Shown here one piece after another: positions 63,716 through 64,000 of a stretch of 64,000 nucleotides of DNA. This DNA is from Euwallacea fornicatus. Lineage: Eukaryota; Arthropoda; Insecta; Coleoptera; Curculionidae. Within the stretch, counting starts at the first letter, position 1. Every line of letters begins with the position of its first letter. The translations under genes and the position numbers were made by a program. The notes below the pieces were generated by a model. The model saw only the letters and a list, made by a program, of their open reading frames with translations. It did no database searches and was not told where the DNA came from. The stretch spans positions 682,001 through 746,000 of the forward strand of contig NC_089573.1 of NCBI RefSeq assembly GCF_040115645.1, given 5' to 3'.

Positions 63716-64000
63716 ACAAATGTTTTCGAAGATTTGATTGATTTATTGGCACATATGAATGGCATTCGTATTACAACTAACCTAAGGCAAAAATATGGCA
63801 AAATACAAAAAATAGGAACCTTATGTTTTAAAAGTATTGCGAAGATGTGAAATTATCACACGTTTGCATTTGTAACACACAACGAAAAAAACGAGATCAA
63901 AAATATTTTAGAGAGTATTCCTCAAAGTGACTAGACTTTAATTCTCCTCACTTGTCAACAGTACCTAGTGAAGTCTTAAAATTTTGATTGAATCGTGGAA
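63716..64000. other. 3' flank of Cln3
   Basis: AT-rich sequence up to the window edge with no feature I can support. Confidence 0.4.

Noticed and set aside
1..64000. CRISPR arrays, bacterial operons, phage or defence systems, tRNA and rRNA genes
   Set aside because: The window is spliced eukaryotic DNA. No regularly spaced repeats with unique spacers were seen, and no tRNA could be folded around a convincing GTTCRANNC box by eye. A tRNAscan-type search would settle the latter.

Overview
The window is eukaryotic nuclear DNA from an insect. It is AT-rich, its genes are split by short GT-AG introns, AATAAA poly(A) signals follow the genes, and it is full of decayed Tc1/mariner-type transposons and short inverted-repeat elements. 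The four recognisable protein genes have insect/animal orthologues: two Cdc25 phosphatases, glycogen branching enzyme and the CLN3 lysosomal protein. A beetle-like genome would fit, but nothing here fixes the order or species.

Bases 1-35,000 hold no gene I can support. They contain fossils of at least three mariner/Tc1 transposases (minus strand, about 0.7-1.5, 3.1-3.7 and 10.6-11.0 kb), an RNase H remnant of a non-LTR retrotransposon (18.5-19.2 kb), a hexamer microsatellite (1.7 kb), a 15-bp minisatellite (29.6 kb), a nested pair of inverted-repeat elements (20.1-21.4 kb), a striking near-perfect 686-bp foldback with TA flanks (21.7-22.4 kb) and several weaker foldbacks.

Bases 35,000-47,800 are the gene block, all on the plus strand: Cdc25 paralogue A (35,236-36,903, three exons), Cdc25 paralogue B (40,380-41,534, two exons) and 1,4-alpha-glucan branching enzyme (44,041-47,668, ten exons, 694 aa reconstructed). 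The two Cdc25 copies share the position and phase of their first intron, so they are a tandem duplication comparable to the string/twine pair of flies. They differ in length, in a second intron and in 14-3-3-type motifs.

Bases 47,800-61,900 are again repeat-rich, with one candidate small single-exon membrane-protein gene (55,424-55,696) and a nearly complete 2.07-kb Tc1/mariner-type transposon with a dead transposase (59,132-61,197). Bases 61,913-63,651 hold an eight-exon Cln3 (battenin) gene, 411 aa, on the plus strand. I see no functional link between the neighbours: cell-cycle control, glycogen synthesis and lysosome function simply sit side by side. No CRISPR array, prokaryotic operon or confident tRNA/rRNA gene is present.
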